A stretch of 64,000 nucleotides of DNA from Oncomelania hupensis (GCA_036898135.1 CM072519.1:35926237-35990236), one strand, 5' to 3'; numbered from the stretch's first letter, positions 1-17,167 are shown. Translations and numbers: made by a program. Notes: generated by a model from the letters alone, not told the origin.

Positions 1-240
1 AATATCCCCAAGCTAACCCAACAGACCCCATACACAAATGAGGAGTTTTGGGAGAGTTTTCCAGAACAAAGGTATGTGACTAGTCTAGCGAAGAAGATAG
101 TACGAAGATTGACAGAACAGATTAGGCACGAGAAAGAACAAATGAGAATGACAGAAACAGCAGTCCTTTAAAGCACTAAATTTCCACAAAGTGGGGATTC
201 TATTTACACAGAAAACTCTGGCACCCAAACGAAGATACGT
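1..240 (-). repeat. Dispersed repeat family K, copy 1 (cut by the window edge)
   Basis: The reverse complement matches 14700-14940 and 45550-45790 over its length, including shared stretches around GTGCTTTAAA and TCTTCTTCGCTAGAC. The other copies continue past the point where this one is cut at base 1. It may be the 3' end of a retroelement, but no diagnostic domain is visible. Confidence 0.7.
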
Positions 241-281
241 GTGAAATGAGAATGAGAAAGAAGACGTGGCCAGAATAGAGT

Positions 282-366
282 AGGAGGAGGAGGAGGAGGA
301 GGAGGAGAAGAAGAAGAAGAAGAAGAAGAAGAAGAAGAAGAAGAAGAAGAAGAAGAAGAAGAAGAA

Positions 367-413
<47 letters not shown>

Positions 414-475
414 AGAAGAAGAAGAAGAAGAAGAAGAAGAAGAAGAAGAAGAAAGAGGAGGAGGACGAGAAGAAG
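282..475. repeat. Microsatellite (GGA)n to (GAA)n
   Basis: About 25 bp of GGA units followed by about 145 bp of GAA units with rare interruptions, decaying into GAGGAC. The poly-Ser, poly-Phe and similar frames across it are artefacts. Confidence 0.98.
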
Positions 476-540
476 AACAACAAGAAAACAACAACAACTA
501 CAGTTAAACGCTATATAATTTCAAAATAAGCTCTATACGT

Positions 541-1017
541 TTTTATAAATATACATAGTGTTAAGCTATTTTTTTTTACAATTACATTTAATTACAAAAC
601 GTTTCATTCAATACAGTTAAATCACAATTCGTAAACGCAGAAGGCAGTGTTAGTAGCTATTCTTTTCTTCTTTTCTTTTGCAAAGAAAATGTCAAATATG
701 AACAAATATATACAGAATTTTACATAACGCACATGTAAGATACAACAACATTCAGTACATCAAAGTACAATAATGCATTTTATACACTTACTTTTGTATA
801 GCCTCTAATTCTACAACAAGGGCAGCACTTGAGAAAATCCTACAATGCGCATTTTAAGGCACTACTAATACTACGTAAATAAATAAAAATAGGAGAATTT
901 TTTAAAATACTAAAATCCAAATACTGGCTTAAAACATAAACAAATATTATAATTTATTATATTTTGTCTCGAGTTGTTAGCAGGTCAGTGAAAATGCCTA
1001 ATTCGAACTCAAGCAAA
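541..1017. other. AT-rich DNA, no gene seen
   Basis: Unique-looking AT-rich sequence with no supported reading frame, tRNA or clear repeat. Confidence 0.6.
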
Positions 1018-1146
<129 letters not shown>

Positions 1147-1295
1147 CCTTAAATAAGACTATTTTATAAACATAGCCTTGTAGACTTTGAGCCGAGCGTA
1201 TTGTGCATAGATCTTATTAAAGCCGCTAACAAGAGACCATTACAAATATAACAAAAATTAACATAACGCATATATAAATATGAAGAAATAAATTA

Positions 1296-1298
1296 AAA

Positions 1299-1353
<55 letters not shown>

Positions 1354-1354
1354 A
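1296..1354. repeat. Microsatellite (AAAT)n
   Basis: About 14 tandem AAAT units. Confidence 0.97.
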
Positions 1355-1359
1355 ATACT

Positions 1360-3068
1360 TGTGGACGCTGTGATCACGAGTTTTGCTTATCTCTACAGAA
1401 AATGATTTACCACAAGAACAGTGGAGATTTTCTGCTTGAGATAGTCAAGCGAATTTGTCGAACGATCTACTTTTTAAAAATAGTCTACAATATGGACGGA
1501 GTTTACAAAGTTCAACACAGCTGCTTTCGATTGTCCGTTTGTCTGTCTGTCTACTTCTTTTTATTTTTAATTAACATTAAAAAGTAGCATCCAGTAGTAT
1601 AGTCATTGTTGATTAACCTCAGCACTGTGTTCCAATGTGTTGGTGTTATTTCATCGTATATTCTCGTGGCATGCGCTACACACAATTTTCCTTGTAATGC
1701 AAATAATTCGGATTTCATTTTACCAACGTAACTATCTAACATCTGTGTGCGATACATTCGATATTTCAAGCGGTTATGCTGGGACGATTAACTCGGCGCC
1801 TACAATTTTAAACCTGAACGTGTTCGTTGTATATTGCACATAAACGTCGGCAGACCTACAACGACGAAGCCATGGTGGTCTGGAACAGATTCATGGATCG
1901 TTGATTCACGGATTGTCCAGTGTTGAGTTTGAATGATTACTGGACGGTGTTTACTGTTCACACGAAGTAAATTTTTGAACCATTCAAACCATTCTTTACT
2001 CATGGAATTAAAACAAACAACAAAACTACCAGCATTCAAGGTTTATTATTATTTTGTTCTATTTTGGTTTGTTCCGCCTAAAAAAGAGTTTAGGTCGAAA
2101 ACTTGCATAGAGTCATTTTGTCTTGTTGTCTAAATTAGCATTCTTTTTGGCTTATGGACACAGTTGTTTCTCATTATCATCATTCTTTACTCAGCCCAGA
2201 GTAACGTACTACCATGGTGAAAGCTGCTTAGCATCTGTGCTTTTTTGTGGTATTTCCTGATTTTAATTTAGTAGGAAATCACTTTGGTGAAAAGTCGTTA
2301 AATGATCTGCTTTTATTCACACGTTTTTTTTTCTTTCCAAACTCCCATTGAAAAAGGCAGAGAAATACAATCGAAATTATGACAATCAAGGTAAATCAGT
2401 GTTCATCTCTGCTTTTATTTACACTTTTTATAAAAATTTCAAACTCATCAATAGGGTTGAACAAGACATGGAAAACTGGGAAAGCCCATCGAAGGCACTT
2501 TAATATACAAAATGTGGACGGAATTTAAGAAATAAATTTTACGTGGACGTCGAAAGGTCATTAGGATCTCTTTTGAGCTGATTAATTTTCCAGAGTGTAT
2601 TTTACATGTTTATACATTTTACAAATTAATGATCGTTGCATCATTTTAACAAAATTTCAATGCATTTTGTATTGACACTTTCCCATTTCCTCAACAAAAC
2701 AGCACAATATTTACATAAATTACATGATTAACATAATGTGGAGTTGTGATATTTTTTTTAATCCGTAAATTCTGAACCCATTCACTTCAGTTGAAGATGC
2801 TATCAAAAACAGATGGATGTCTAAAGACCAATACGATTGATACATCAGCGAATACTCAAGCCCTTCTTAATCTTCGTCGTTTTCTTCTCTATAAAGTCTA
2901 CGTGTATCAAAAGTTGCGTCATCTATACATGTTTAAAAACCTTTTTGATTTACGACGAATGAAAGACTGGGATGTTCTGAAGAATATTATTAGGCCTAGA
3001 TCTCTCGCCAGAACCACAGTCTGCCACAGATCCATCTAGCTTCTGTGTTATTTGACAGATCATAATTA
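1360..3068. other. foxL1 3' flank, AT-rich, no independent gene seen
   Basis: Several short open frames occur on both strands, including one of 82 codons at 2791-3039 plus. None shows domain-like composition or splice context. Part of this stretch is probably foxL1 3' UTR. Confidence 0.5.
2312..2419 (-). promoter_or_regulatory. Candidate poly(A) signals of foxL1
   Basis: AATAAA hexamers on the minus strand lie at 2419-2414 and 2317-2312, about 650 and 750 bp beyond the foxL1 stop. AATAAA is frequent in AT-rich DNA, so these are positional candidates only. Confidence 0.3.
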
Positions 3069-8465
<5,397 letters not shown>

Positions 8466-8475
8466 CGTTATCTGA
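8466..8475 (-). promoter_or_regulatory. foxL1: Putative 3' splice site in front of the foxL1 start codon
   Basis: On the minus strand the sequence reads ATTTTTCAG followed by six bases and the ATG. The pyrimidine run and AG fit a splice acceptor for an intron in the 5' UTR. The untranslated first exon was not located; the GC-rich patch near 10.7-10.95 kb is one candidate place for it. Confidence 0.5.
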
Positions 8476-8490
8476 AAAATTAAATAAATT

Positions 8491-8526
8491 AGTTAATTAA
8501 TTAATTAATTAATTAATTAATTAATT
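8491..8526. repeat. Microsatellite (TTAA)n
   Basis: About nine TTAA units just upstream of foxL1 coding exon 1. Confidence 0.95.
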
Positions 8527-8724
8527 TATTGTCTGTAACCACCAAAGTAATTTAGAAAATTAATACATTCATTCATTAAATAATGTTATAACATTAATCA
8601 ATTAATGTATTACTTGTCGTGTTTGTGGTATTATTTTTTTCACCAACATTATTTTTGAGAACATGCTAAGAAGAAGAAGAAGAAGGGGAACAACAACAAA
8701 TCATCCTCATCATCATCCTCATCA

Positions 8725-8749
8725 TAATTATAATAATAATAACAACAAC

Positions 8750-8807
<58 letters not shown>

Positions 8808-8821
8808 TTAATAATAATAAT

Positions 8822-8917
<96 letters not shown>

Positions 8918-8923
8918 AAATAA
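8725..8923. repeat. Microsatellite (AAT)n
   Basis: About 60 AAT units with AAC and ATT variants. Confidence 0.98.
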
Positions 8924-9530
8924 CTACACGATACTTGAGTTTTGTTTCTTTCATTTCTATTTTGACGCCACCAGTGGTGTTATAAATGTTATACATCATG
9001 AATGAGTAAACGCAAACTTATTATTGCCTACAGTCCTTGGTAACATTATTAATAACAGTGAACTAATAGGTTGTTTTTTTACTTTCTGTCTTCAGTGTTT
9101 CTTTGTAATTTGTAAAGAGTAATTAATTCATAAAATAAATAATTAAATCAAAATTCTACAGCAGGAAACTGATTGAATTGATCAATGAAATAAATAAATA
9201 AATAAATTCTGAGACAAAATCGGACAGTTGGTCTCATTATCTTCAGTATAATATTTATGTAGAACATGTGCATTCAAAATATATTTTTTAAAGTTTATTA
9301 TATTATCACAATCATCATCATCGTCATCATCATCATGGTAATAATATACCAAACAAACCGCGCTAAAATAAATAAGGATGTTTTCCCACTCTATTAAACA
9401 AAATACTCCAATAAATTCAATTCAATTGTAAATTCTCATAACTATCTAACTTAATTAATAACGAAATAAATACATGTGTACATTTGTGTATTAACATAAT
9501 ATAAAAATATAACATTAGCAAAATGGTGTT
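8924..9530. other. AT-rich spacer, no gene seen
   Basis: AT-rich sequence with short AAAT and ATC runs. No supported frame. Confidence 0.6.
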
Positions 9531-9531
9531 T

Positions 9532-9594
<63 letters not shown>

Positions 9595-9608
9595 CACTAC
9601 TACTACTA

Positions 9609-9676
<68 letters not shown>
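9532..9676. repeat. Microsatellite (ACT)n
   Basis: About 48 ACT units with two ACC variants. Confidence 0.98.
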
Positions 9677-9677
<1 letters not shown>

Positions 9678-9679
9678 AC

Positions 9680-10528
9680 CAAATAGAAAATCCACGTTGA
9701 AACGTTGATTCGGAAAGAATCCAGTAGTATTAAGGAAAGATTTCAGCTAACTTCAACAGAAATTCAGTAAATGAAACAACCCATAACAAGAGCACCATCG
9801 GCATCAAGTTTGGAAGCTGCTGTTTTTCGTTGGTTTAATCCATTAGTTCACATGAAAAAAAAAATTAATTCAACGACGAGATAGTCCCAAACAACGGCCG
9901 TGCTGTGTATTTGCTGTAACGGTTTGGGTCCATTGCAAATAATTATGAGCAATAGCGAAATACTGAAACAATTTTTAATTTGAAGCGGTCCGACGAAACA
10001 GTCGAGCGCAAAGGCAAACGACGCAAAATTGTTCAAGAAATCTTGATATAAGTCTAATATAGAGTAAATTTCTGTAATGCCAAGAAAAACAAACACAAAT
10101 CCGAACTTGAAAGCCGTATATAATGAAATAATGAATTACAGTTTGTTAGTTCCTTCAGTTTAAATAAAACTGACGTTTCCGTAGATACATCATTTTCACA
10201 ACTAACAAAGTCATTTCACGTTGAAATGAAAACACGAACAAATGAAAAGAAACATCTTTCGAGCTTGAAGACGGCGATCCAACTGAACACAGCCGATCAT
10301 GTAGTCAGAAATTTATATAGCTCTATCCACATCCTCAGACCTGGAAATGAAAAATGATTGCCACGCTTATCTGTCCCCCTTAGCCCTATGCAAGCGCGGT
10401 TAAGCTCAGTCCCAAACTGCGTGCCGCTGATGTTCCATTTCAGTTTCAACAGTGTCGTGTAATGGAGGGGTGTCGAAAGTTTACAGGGTAGTTGAGACCT
10501 CTTTCTCGGCGTTACCTTTTAAAACGTT

Positions 10529-10530
<2 letters not shown>
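9680..10530. other. Non-repetitive flank, no gene seen
   Basis: Mixed-composition DNA with only short unsupported open frames. Confidence 0.5.

Positions 10531-10592
<62 letters not shown>
10531..10592. repeat. Microsatellite (TC)n
   Basis: 31 uninterrupted TC units. Confidence 0.98.
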
Positions 10593-10595
<3 letters not shown>

Positions 10596-10679
10596 CAAAC
10601 CTCTATCGCCTCAGGCCATGGATTCTTCAATAGTCTGTACTTCCATGCCTCAGGTGCCGGGTGGAGATGAATGGGGGAA

Positions 10680-10960
10680 GGAGGCGTGTAGGTGTGAAGC
10701 AAGCAAATTGAGTAGCCGACGACGTGACATCAATAGGCGCGCCGCGTATCGCTTGCGGGTGGGCCAATCGAGAACAGCTACATTCTCAATCGCGCCTTAA
10801 GTGCCTCCAATTAGGTGGGGTCACGGGCAGGTATTGTCTTCGCACGCACCCGGATTACGCAGCTTAGGGGCGGAGCTAGGGCCAGAGGGCTTCGCTGTCG
10901 GCCAATCAAGTGCAGGTGAGCAAAAGGGAGCGTGTGTCTGGTAGTATATAAAATCTGCAT
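10680..10960. promoter_or_regulatory. GC/CpG-rich promoter-like region
   Basis: Base composition jumps from AT-rich to GC- and CpG-rich. It contains two CCAAT boxes (near 10763 and 10902), TGACATCA near 10727, GGGGCGGAG near 10867 and TATATAAAA at 10945-10953 on the plus strand. CCAAT followed about 45 bp later by a TATA box fits a plus-strand core promoter. Because inverted CCAAT boxes also work, it could instead serve foxL1, whose first untranslated exon is missing. No plus-strand gene was found downstream. Confidence 0.35.
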
Positions 10961-12180
10961 ATCCACAGGTGCGGATCAAATAAGAAATAGTAAGCTTAAA
11001 GCAGGTCGGATAGAACCGCGTGTGTTGGGAAGTGCATGTACGCTGACCGATTTATTAGTAATGCTATATTAAAAAACCCTTCTGTTACTCATAAGGTCTT
11101 TGCTGATAAAAAAAAAATCTAGACCGCTCCAAAGGGAGCAGTGAACCCTAGCATCCACGAATAACCCGATGGAAGTTTAGCCATTGCGATTTGCGGTCAT
11201 TTCGCACAAGTTTTGACCGTCTATGATCAACGGATATTATATAGATAGAGCTGATCTTTTCTTTACTTTCTGAACTGTACAACAGACTCCCGTATTGTGA
11301 TGCAGTAGAGAGAACGTACATATGTGTGTGTAAGAACGGCATGATTCACTTCGATTCCTCCACCACTGTATACTAATTGTTTTTTTTAGAAGAAACAAAT
11401 AATTTTAAAAATACAGGGTACAGAAGGAGAAGTGAATTTTATTTTATTTATTTTGTACGTATCTTTTCCATCGAAATGATAAAACAAAAACAAAACAAAA
11501 CATACCAAACAAAAACCAACAACAAACAAACAAAAATTCACACTCAAATGATTTTTTTTCATAGAAACTGTTCAATCGGAGAACTAATTCATGTTTTTGT
11601 CTAAATGAACACATAACTCTAATGCTAATTGTGTCCTAAAGAATAAGTGGAGCAGGGAGTAATTAATTAGAGAATTTGGCGTGCTTGTGTATTATGAATA
11701 TGTATGCGAATACGTGTGGACTGAGGACAGTGACGTAATAAACAATCTAGAGTTGTTAAATAAAATCAACAGAAAATTAATCTAATGAATACTAAGCATG
11801 CAACGAACGTTATTTTAACCGTAGCTTTAGTCATGCTTGGCTTTTTCAAACTAATCGGCCAGAAAACCAACATTGGAGATCTAAAAACAACTTTTAAACA
11901 ACTTAAGCTGATTAATTGTTAAACAACACTTCGACAGTATGTTGCTTTTAATTCTTTCAGCCGGATGTTGCTTCTGGGACTGACATTGTTTAGGTTACCT
12001 AATCACTAACCGAGATCGTAACAAAAACATTGGAAATTAAACTTGCTAGTTTGTGTTACACTCTCTCTCCTTTTCCCCCCATTCCTAGATCCTTCACGTT
12101 GTATTCTATTCTCTGTCTCTCTGTCTCGATATGTCTCTCTTTCATATATATTATGTTACCGGCAATGTGTGAAAGGTAGG
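10961..12180. other. AT-rich intergenic DNA, no gene seen
   Basis: Short open frames only (75 codons or fewer), with no recognisable domain or RNA. Confidence 0.5.
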
Positions 12181-12270
12181 TAAAGTATAGAATGCATTCT
12201 ATAGAATGCCTAAGTAAAGTATAGAATGCATTCTACAGAATGCCTAGATAAAGTATAGAATGCATATAAC
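12181..12270. repeat. 34-bp tandem repeat containing a palindrome
   Basis: Units start at 12181, 12215 and 12249, the last partial. The first holds the 18-bp perfect palindrome TATAGAATGCATTCTATA (12186-12203). Confidence 0.92.
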
Positions 12271-13060
12271 ATACACACGCACACACACACACCGTAGTAG
12301 CAACTATCCGTAACTGTTCGTTTCTCACGCTCAAAGGACTTTTAATTAAAAAATCTACTGTCCCGCTTTTAAGGGTATAGAAACATCATAATTTTATTTG
12401 CGTGTAAGTGTTTTCTTTCTTTCTCCTTTGCTGTTGATAAAATGGTGTTGGCAAGTGTATCTTACGAGGTAATATTATTATAAATGCTGTTTAATAAATG
12501 TTCAATGAATCTCTTTTCTTACGCTCATAACCTTTTCTCAGTCACTGACCACTGAAAAAAACCAACCACCACCTAAGCGGTACCGGCACGGTACCGTAAC
12601 GGTGCCTTTATGAAACTCAATTCCACACTGCGTAGCTGAGACTGAGGTTTAGAAGTGAACGTTAAGGTTCGGCCAGTCTCAGCTAAGCAGTGCCCTCTCA
12701 CTCTCAGCTATCGTCGATACGCTGGCGGCGCTTTCTCACTGCAGTGCCACTGCGCTGCTAGCCTTGTGACTGCGATGCTTGCTGCAGAGAGCTTCAGCCC
12801 ACCACGCTCGCTAAATCAGCCCCTACAAGCCGAAGAGGTGAAATGTTTATAAAACACCGCTAACAATTATTTCGCCCACCCAAGCCGCTCCTAGTCCCTG
12901 TTTGTTTTGAAATTTGCCGATCCGCCATTGACCGCCCACAACCAAAACATCCGATTACGCTGCCATTTTCTTTTTCTTTCGATAACCGCTGATGGGGTTT
13001 ATTTTTCCCTACCCCATCTTCCTCTTCTCCTTCGCCCTTCCCTTCCCACTCCCCTCTCTT
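12271..13060. other. Intergenic DNA, no gene seen
   Basis: Mixed composition. A small feature near 12580-12600 is two copies of the palindrome CGGTACCG separated by GCA. Short unsupported frames occur on both strands. Confidence 0.45.
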
Positions 13061-13360
13061 ATTGATAACAGTATTTTCTTCTCTCACTCTCATCTCTCTT
13101 AACTGATAACAGTAGTTTCTTTTCTCTCTCTCTTTCTCCCCTTTCTCCTCCTCCACTCCTCTTTCTGCTGTTTGATAACAACGATAACAGTATTTCCTCT
13201 TGCTCTCTTCCTCCCACCCCCGTTGGCTGATAACGGTAGTTTTCTCCCCTTTTCCCTGGGTGATAAGAGTATTTTCTCTGCCCACTCTCCACCCATCCTA
13301 CCTTCTCCTCACAAAAACACGACGACTCGCCCCCATCTTTGTTAGTCAACAGTAGTTTTA
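13061..13360. repeat. Pyrimidine-rich array of TGATAACAGTAKTTTC motifs
   Basis: The motif recurs at about 13063, 13104, 13183, 13228, 13261 and (degenerate) 13345, in CT-rich DNA and at irregular spacing. It resembles a decayed minisatellite. Each core contains a GATA-type TGATAA or CGATAA. Confidence 0.6.
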
Positions 13361-13387
13361 AGTTTTAGAGTTTGGGGATTAAAAAAT

Positions 13388-13438
13388 GTATATATATATA
13401 ACTATAACTATATAACTATAACTATATAACTATAACTA

Positions 13439-13505
<67 letters not shown>
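13388..13505. repeat. Microsatellite (TA)n with ACTATA interruptions
   Basis: A left part of alternating TATAACTA units runs into about 30 pure TA units. Confidence 0.97.
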
Positions 13506-13507
<2 letters not shown>

Positions 13508-13749
13508 TGGCTGGCTTTCTCTGCAAAAGAACGGCAGCAACGGCGCAGCCCCACACAAGACAATTGAAACAGGACCTAACAAACTCTTTGTATTCCACTC
13601 TTTATGTAATCCCAAACCACTATCCACTGAACATAACCACCACAATGATACTGCACTGATAGAAGAGAGAGACTCACACACACACAAACACACACACAAA
13701 CACAAACCAGCAATAAGATGGCAAGTGCTAACAAGTCAGTTTCATATTT

Positions 13750-13830
13750 GGAGGCAACAAGGGAGTCGAACCCCGCAACCTCAGGAACACAGCACCTTAT
13801 CGCTTTACCCAATGAGCTATTTTGGGACTA
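13750..13830 (-). repeat. tRNA-like SINE head or tRNA pseudogene
   Basis: On the minus strand it has a box-A-like TAGCTCATTGGGTAAAGCG and a box-B-like GGTTCGACTCC at tRNA spacing. The acceptor ends do not pair, so it is not a working tRNA gene. Confidence 0.55.
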
Positions 13831-13909
13831 TCTCTTCTTTTCACTCACCCCCCCCCCAACCCTCTACCTCCACCCTCTCTTCTACTACGTCATCCTTCCC
13901 CATGTATGA

Positions 13910-14480
13910 TAACAATATTTCCCTATCCTCTTACCCGGCAAGCGCAGCGCCTTAATAATTATAAAACGATCGGGCTAACCTTCTCGATGGCTATGGAATA
14001 GAATGATCAACAAATCAACAAGATTTAACGATTCGGAAGGCTTGGGACCGCTCACACGCGGCCACATGGAAGAGGGTGCTCACCGCTTATCCTCGCAAAA
14101 GGCGATGATAGGTTTAATCCAGCCTTTAAGGCGGCGTGCCTTGAAAACCCATAGTAGACTTCCTCTTTAAGTTCCATTTTCTGTCCTCTTGATAACTGAT
14201 AAGTGTGTAGAGTCGCTCGATTGTATTCTTCTAACTGAAGAGTCGTGTTGCAGATTTCATCTTTTGATTTCTTCCTCCAAACACTCGGACCCTCCAGCGT
14301 CTTCTCTAATATGGCCTCTTTTGCGCGGGAACGCTGTGACTGCTTAGATTGATTTAAAAAAAATTCTCCTTATTATGTTACTGTACAATTGTAGTTTTGA
14401 TATATGTGGCTTATGTTTATTGCTCCATGTTTTATATCCCCACGTTTGGTTGCTTGCTTGGGTAGATTAACGTCCCCGGA
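13910..14480. other. Intergenic DNA, no gene seen
   Basis: No supported frame or RNA. The right end (14464-14481, ATTAACGTCCCCGGACAC) matches a retroelement 3' tail also seen at 16716 and 17530. Confidence 0.45.
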
Positions 14481-14492
14481 CACTTAGCGTTT

Positions 14493-14696
14493 TTGTTGTT
14501 GTTGTTGTTGTTTGTAGATTATAGTCACACGACACTTTCGCATATAGGTGACTACTGGACGATTTATACTGACACCAGCGGGCCAGTTGTTGGTAAAGGG
14601 GAAAATAATATGATCACACGTTGACCAATCCGGGATTCGAACCAGCGACCTTTCGGTTACTAGCAAGACGCTCTTACCAACTGAGCTACCCGGCCC
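14493..14696 (-). mobile_element. tRNA-Thr-derived SINE (family A), copy 1
   Basis: About 200 bp, nearly identical to 34768-34961. The head has box A (TAGCTCAGTTGGTAAGAGC), a CTAGTAA loop with an AGT (Thr) anticodon, and box B (GGTTCGAATCC), followed by a non-tRNA body and a CAA-rich tail. It is flanked by a 12-bp target duplication, CACTTAGCGTTT, at 14481-14492 and 14697-14708. The insertion is into family K. Confidence 0.9.
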
Positions 14697-14699
14697 CAC

Positions 14700-15280
14700 T
14701 TAGCGTTTGGGTGCCAGGGTTTTCTTTATATAACGTATCCCAACTTTGTGGAAATATATTGCTTTAAATTACCACTGCTTGTGTCATTCTCATTTGTTCT
14801 TTCTCGTTCCTCATCTGTTCTATCAATCTACTATCTTCTTCGCTAGACCAGTCACCTACCTTTTTTCTTAAAAACTCTCCCAAAACTCCTAATTTGTGTA
14901 TGGTGTCTGTTGGGTCAGCTTGGGGATATTGGACGCTTTCTGCCAAATGGTCACTAGGGTTTTCTATGGTATTATTATTTAGTAATTTAGGCATTTTATA
15001 TGTATGTGTTTTGTTAATCTTTCATAATTATGTTTATATTCTATTTTGTTTTTGTAAACGGGAGTTCGATAAATTAGAGTACATCCTCAGGTCCCTTGCA
15101 TGGAATGCCTTTATTGTAAAGTGACCGGTTGGTGGAGTGCTTTCAGTGTTACCATTAGGGTTGTTTCAGCAGATCTTTTAAAGGGATCAGGGGTGAGCCC
15201 TCTTTCAACCAAGTAGTGGTCCTGATTCGGCTCTTTGCAGTCCGCTGGACCCTATAAACAATGACTAACTAACTAACCAT
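14700..15280 (+). repeat. Dispersed repeat family K, copy 2
   Basis: It matches 45540-46100 over about 560 bp, and part of it matches 1-240 inverted. On the minus strand a 76-codon frame (14994-14764) begins MPKLLNNNTIENPSDHLAES. The copy at 45.5 kb keeps the same N-terminal words but stops after the IHK position, so coding status is doubtful. Its tail is CGGGGACGTTAATCTA. Confidence 0.8.
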
Positions 15281-15395
15281 GTTTTATAGTATTGTAGTTT
15301 TTTTTGTTCTGCCAGTGCTTGTGTGAGAGTATGCGTGTGAGCGCTTTCAGTAGACTTTTAAAAAAAATGTTTAGAATCGTGCTTTATAAAATACA

Positions 15396-15565
<170 letters not shown>

Positions 15566-16001
15566 GTTGTTTTAACATAAATTTATTCAACAAACAAACC
15601 AGATATTAGTACAAGGCAAAACATCAGGGCGCACAAAAGCACAAGGCTTAAATAAGTGCTGCCCAAATCATAATAATGTGTCAAAATATCACTTGCGGAC
15701 GACAGGAAACAACAACAGAACATTGATAAAAATACAAGAAATAAAAAAAAGATTTTTTTTATAAAAAGAAAAGAAAATTTTAGACAAAAAAAAGATTTCC
15801 AAGTGAAGGGGAAGAGAAAAAAAAATTTAAAAAATAGGGGGGGGGGTGCCTGGTGGTGGTGGGGGAGAGGGGTGGTGCGTGGATGGGGAGGGGCGGGTGC
15901 GAGAGAGTTATACTTGTGGGAAGAAACTAATGAGTGTGTTGAAGATCAAAGTTAGAAAGCGAAGTATGTGGAAAGTCGTTGAAAATAAAATTTGAAAATA
16001 C

Positions 16002-16096
16002 AATATAATATAATATAATATAATATAATATAATATAATATAATATAATATAATATAATATAATATAATATAATATAATATAATATAATATAATAT
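16002..16096. repeat. Pentanucleotide microsatellite (AATAT)n
   Basis: 19 perfect units. Confidence 0.98.
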
Positions 16097-16260
16097 GCGG
16101 TCAGAATCGGCTACATGAAAGTAAAAATGTGTGAACAGTTGAAAACGTCTTGGCATTTTCTTGCAATGACAATTCTGCATTTCCAAAGAGTAAGGTATTA
16201 ACTTCCCTTAGGATAGGATCAAGAAGACCAATCGTTTGAATACGGGCATCGTCAAACAAA

Positions 16261-16298
16261 ATTGTTGTTGTTGTTGTTGTTGTTGTTGCTGTTGTTGG
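16261..16298. repeat. Microsatellite (GTT)n
   Basis: About 12 units with one GCT variant. Confidence 0.95.
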
Positions 16299-16455
16299 TT
16301 TTTTAAAAAATTTAAATGTGTTTCTCCTTCATCGATTTGCCATCTCTCTTCATTATATAAAAGACTAGTGGTTTTGTACCCTGGCAAGCCAGGGTACACA
16401 GGTTGCTGTTTAAAATGTAGACAGAGAGACAACTGTTGTCTGCGAGTTTCATTTG

Positions 16456-16650
16456 GACGATGATACCTCCCCATACCCCCCCCCTGATATCTCCCCATAC
16501 CCCCCCCCTGATATCTCCCCGTCCCCTCCCATGATGCCTCACCATACCCCCTTGATACCTCCCCGAACCCACTTGATACCTCCCCATACCCCCTTGATAC
16601 CTTCCGTACCCCCCCTTGTAACCTACCTGTACCCTCCTTGATACTTCCCC
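16456..16650. repeat. Minisatellite with about 22-bp units inside Helitron-like copy 1
   Basis: About nine diverged units of the type GATACCTCCCCATACCCCC. The same array occurs in copies 2 and 3. Open frames rich in Gly, Arg and Tyr across it are artefacts. Confidence 0.9.
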
Positions 16651-16689
16651 GTTGATCGTTTCGCAGGTATGGATGAAAGGAATCGACCA

Positions 16690-16757
16690 GTTTAGTTAGT
16701 TTAGTTTTATAGATTAACGTCCCCGGACACATAAGCGTATAGGGGACGAATGATAAT
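16690..16757 (-). mobile_element. Extremely 5'-truncated LINE 3' tail (68 bp)
   Basis: It carries the tail GGGGACGTTAATCTATAAAA, shared with family K. It is flanked by the 11-bp target duplication GGAATCGACCA at 16679-16689 and 16758-16768. The same insertion at the same site is present in copy 2 (17507-17574). Confidence 0.75.
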
Positions 16758-16876
16758 GGAATCGACCATCACCATACCCCCTTATATATACCCGTATCCC
16801 CGTTATGCCTACCCATGCCCCTTTAAACCTACCCGTAGCCCCGTTTTACCTACACGTACCACCCCATCCCGATCCT

Positions 16877-17125
<249 letters not shown>

Positions 17126-17167
17126 TTTTTATTATTATTAATATTATTATTATTAGTTTATAAATAA

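Noticed and set aside
85..497. Long poly-Phe, poly-Ser and poly-Glu frames, and similar frames across other microsatellites (for example 964-1152, 5241-5519, 8663-8923, 9523-9708, 35506-35989, 58011-58247, 61317-61722, 63312-63813)
   Set aside because: They are translations of tandem repeats with single-residue runs and no flanking domain.
12860..13349. Overlapping Lys/Glu-rich minus frames
   Set aside because: They are translations of pyrimidine-rich repetitive DNA in several overlapping frames, with no domain.
12181..13360. CRISPR-like array
   Set aside because: The repeats are too few or irregular, there are no uniform spacers, and the DNA is eukaryotic.
14493..14696. Functional tRNA-Thr gene (also at 34768-34961)
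   Set aside because: The acceptor stem does not pair, the unit continues about 120 bp beyond the tRNA part, and both copies have target duplications, so they are SINEs.
16208..16732. 174-codon minus frame rich in Gly, Arg and Tyr
   Set aside because: It crosses the 22-bp minisatellite of the Helitron-like element; the repeats are not kept in frame in the other copies.
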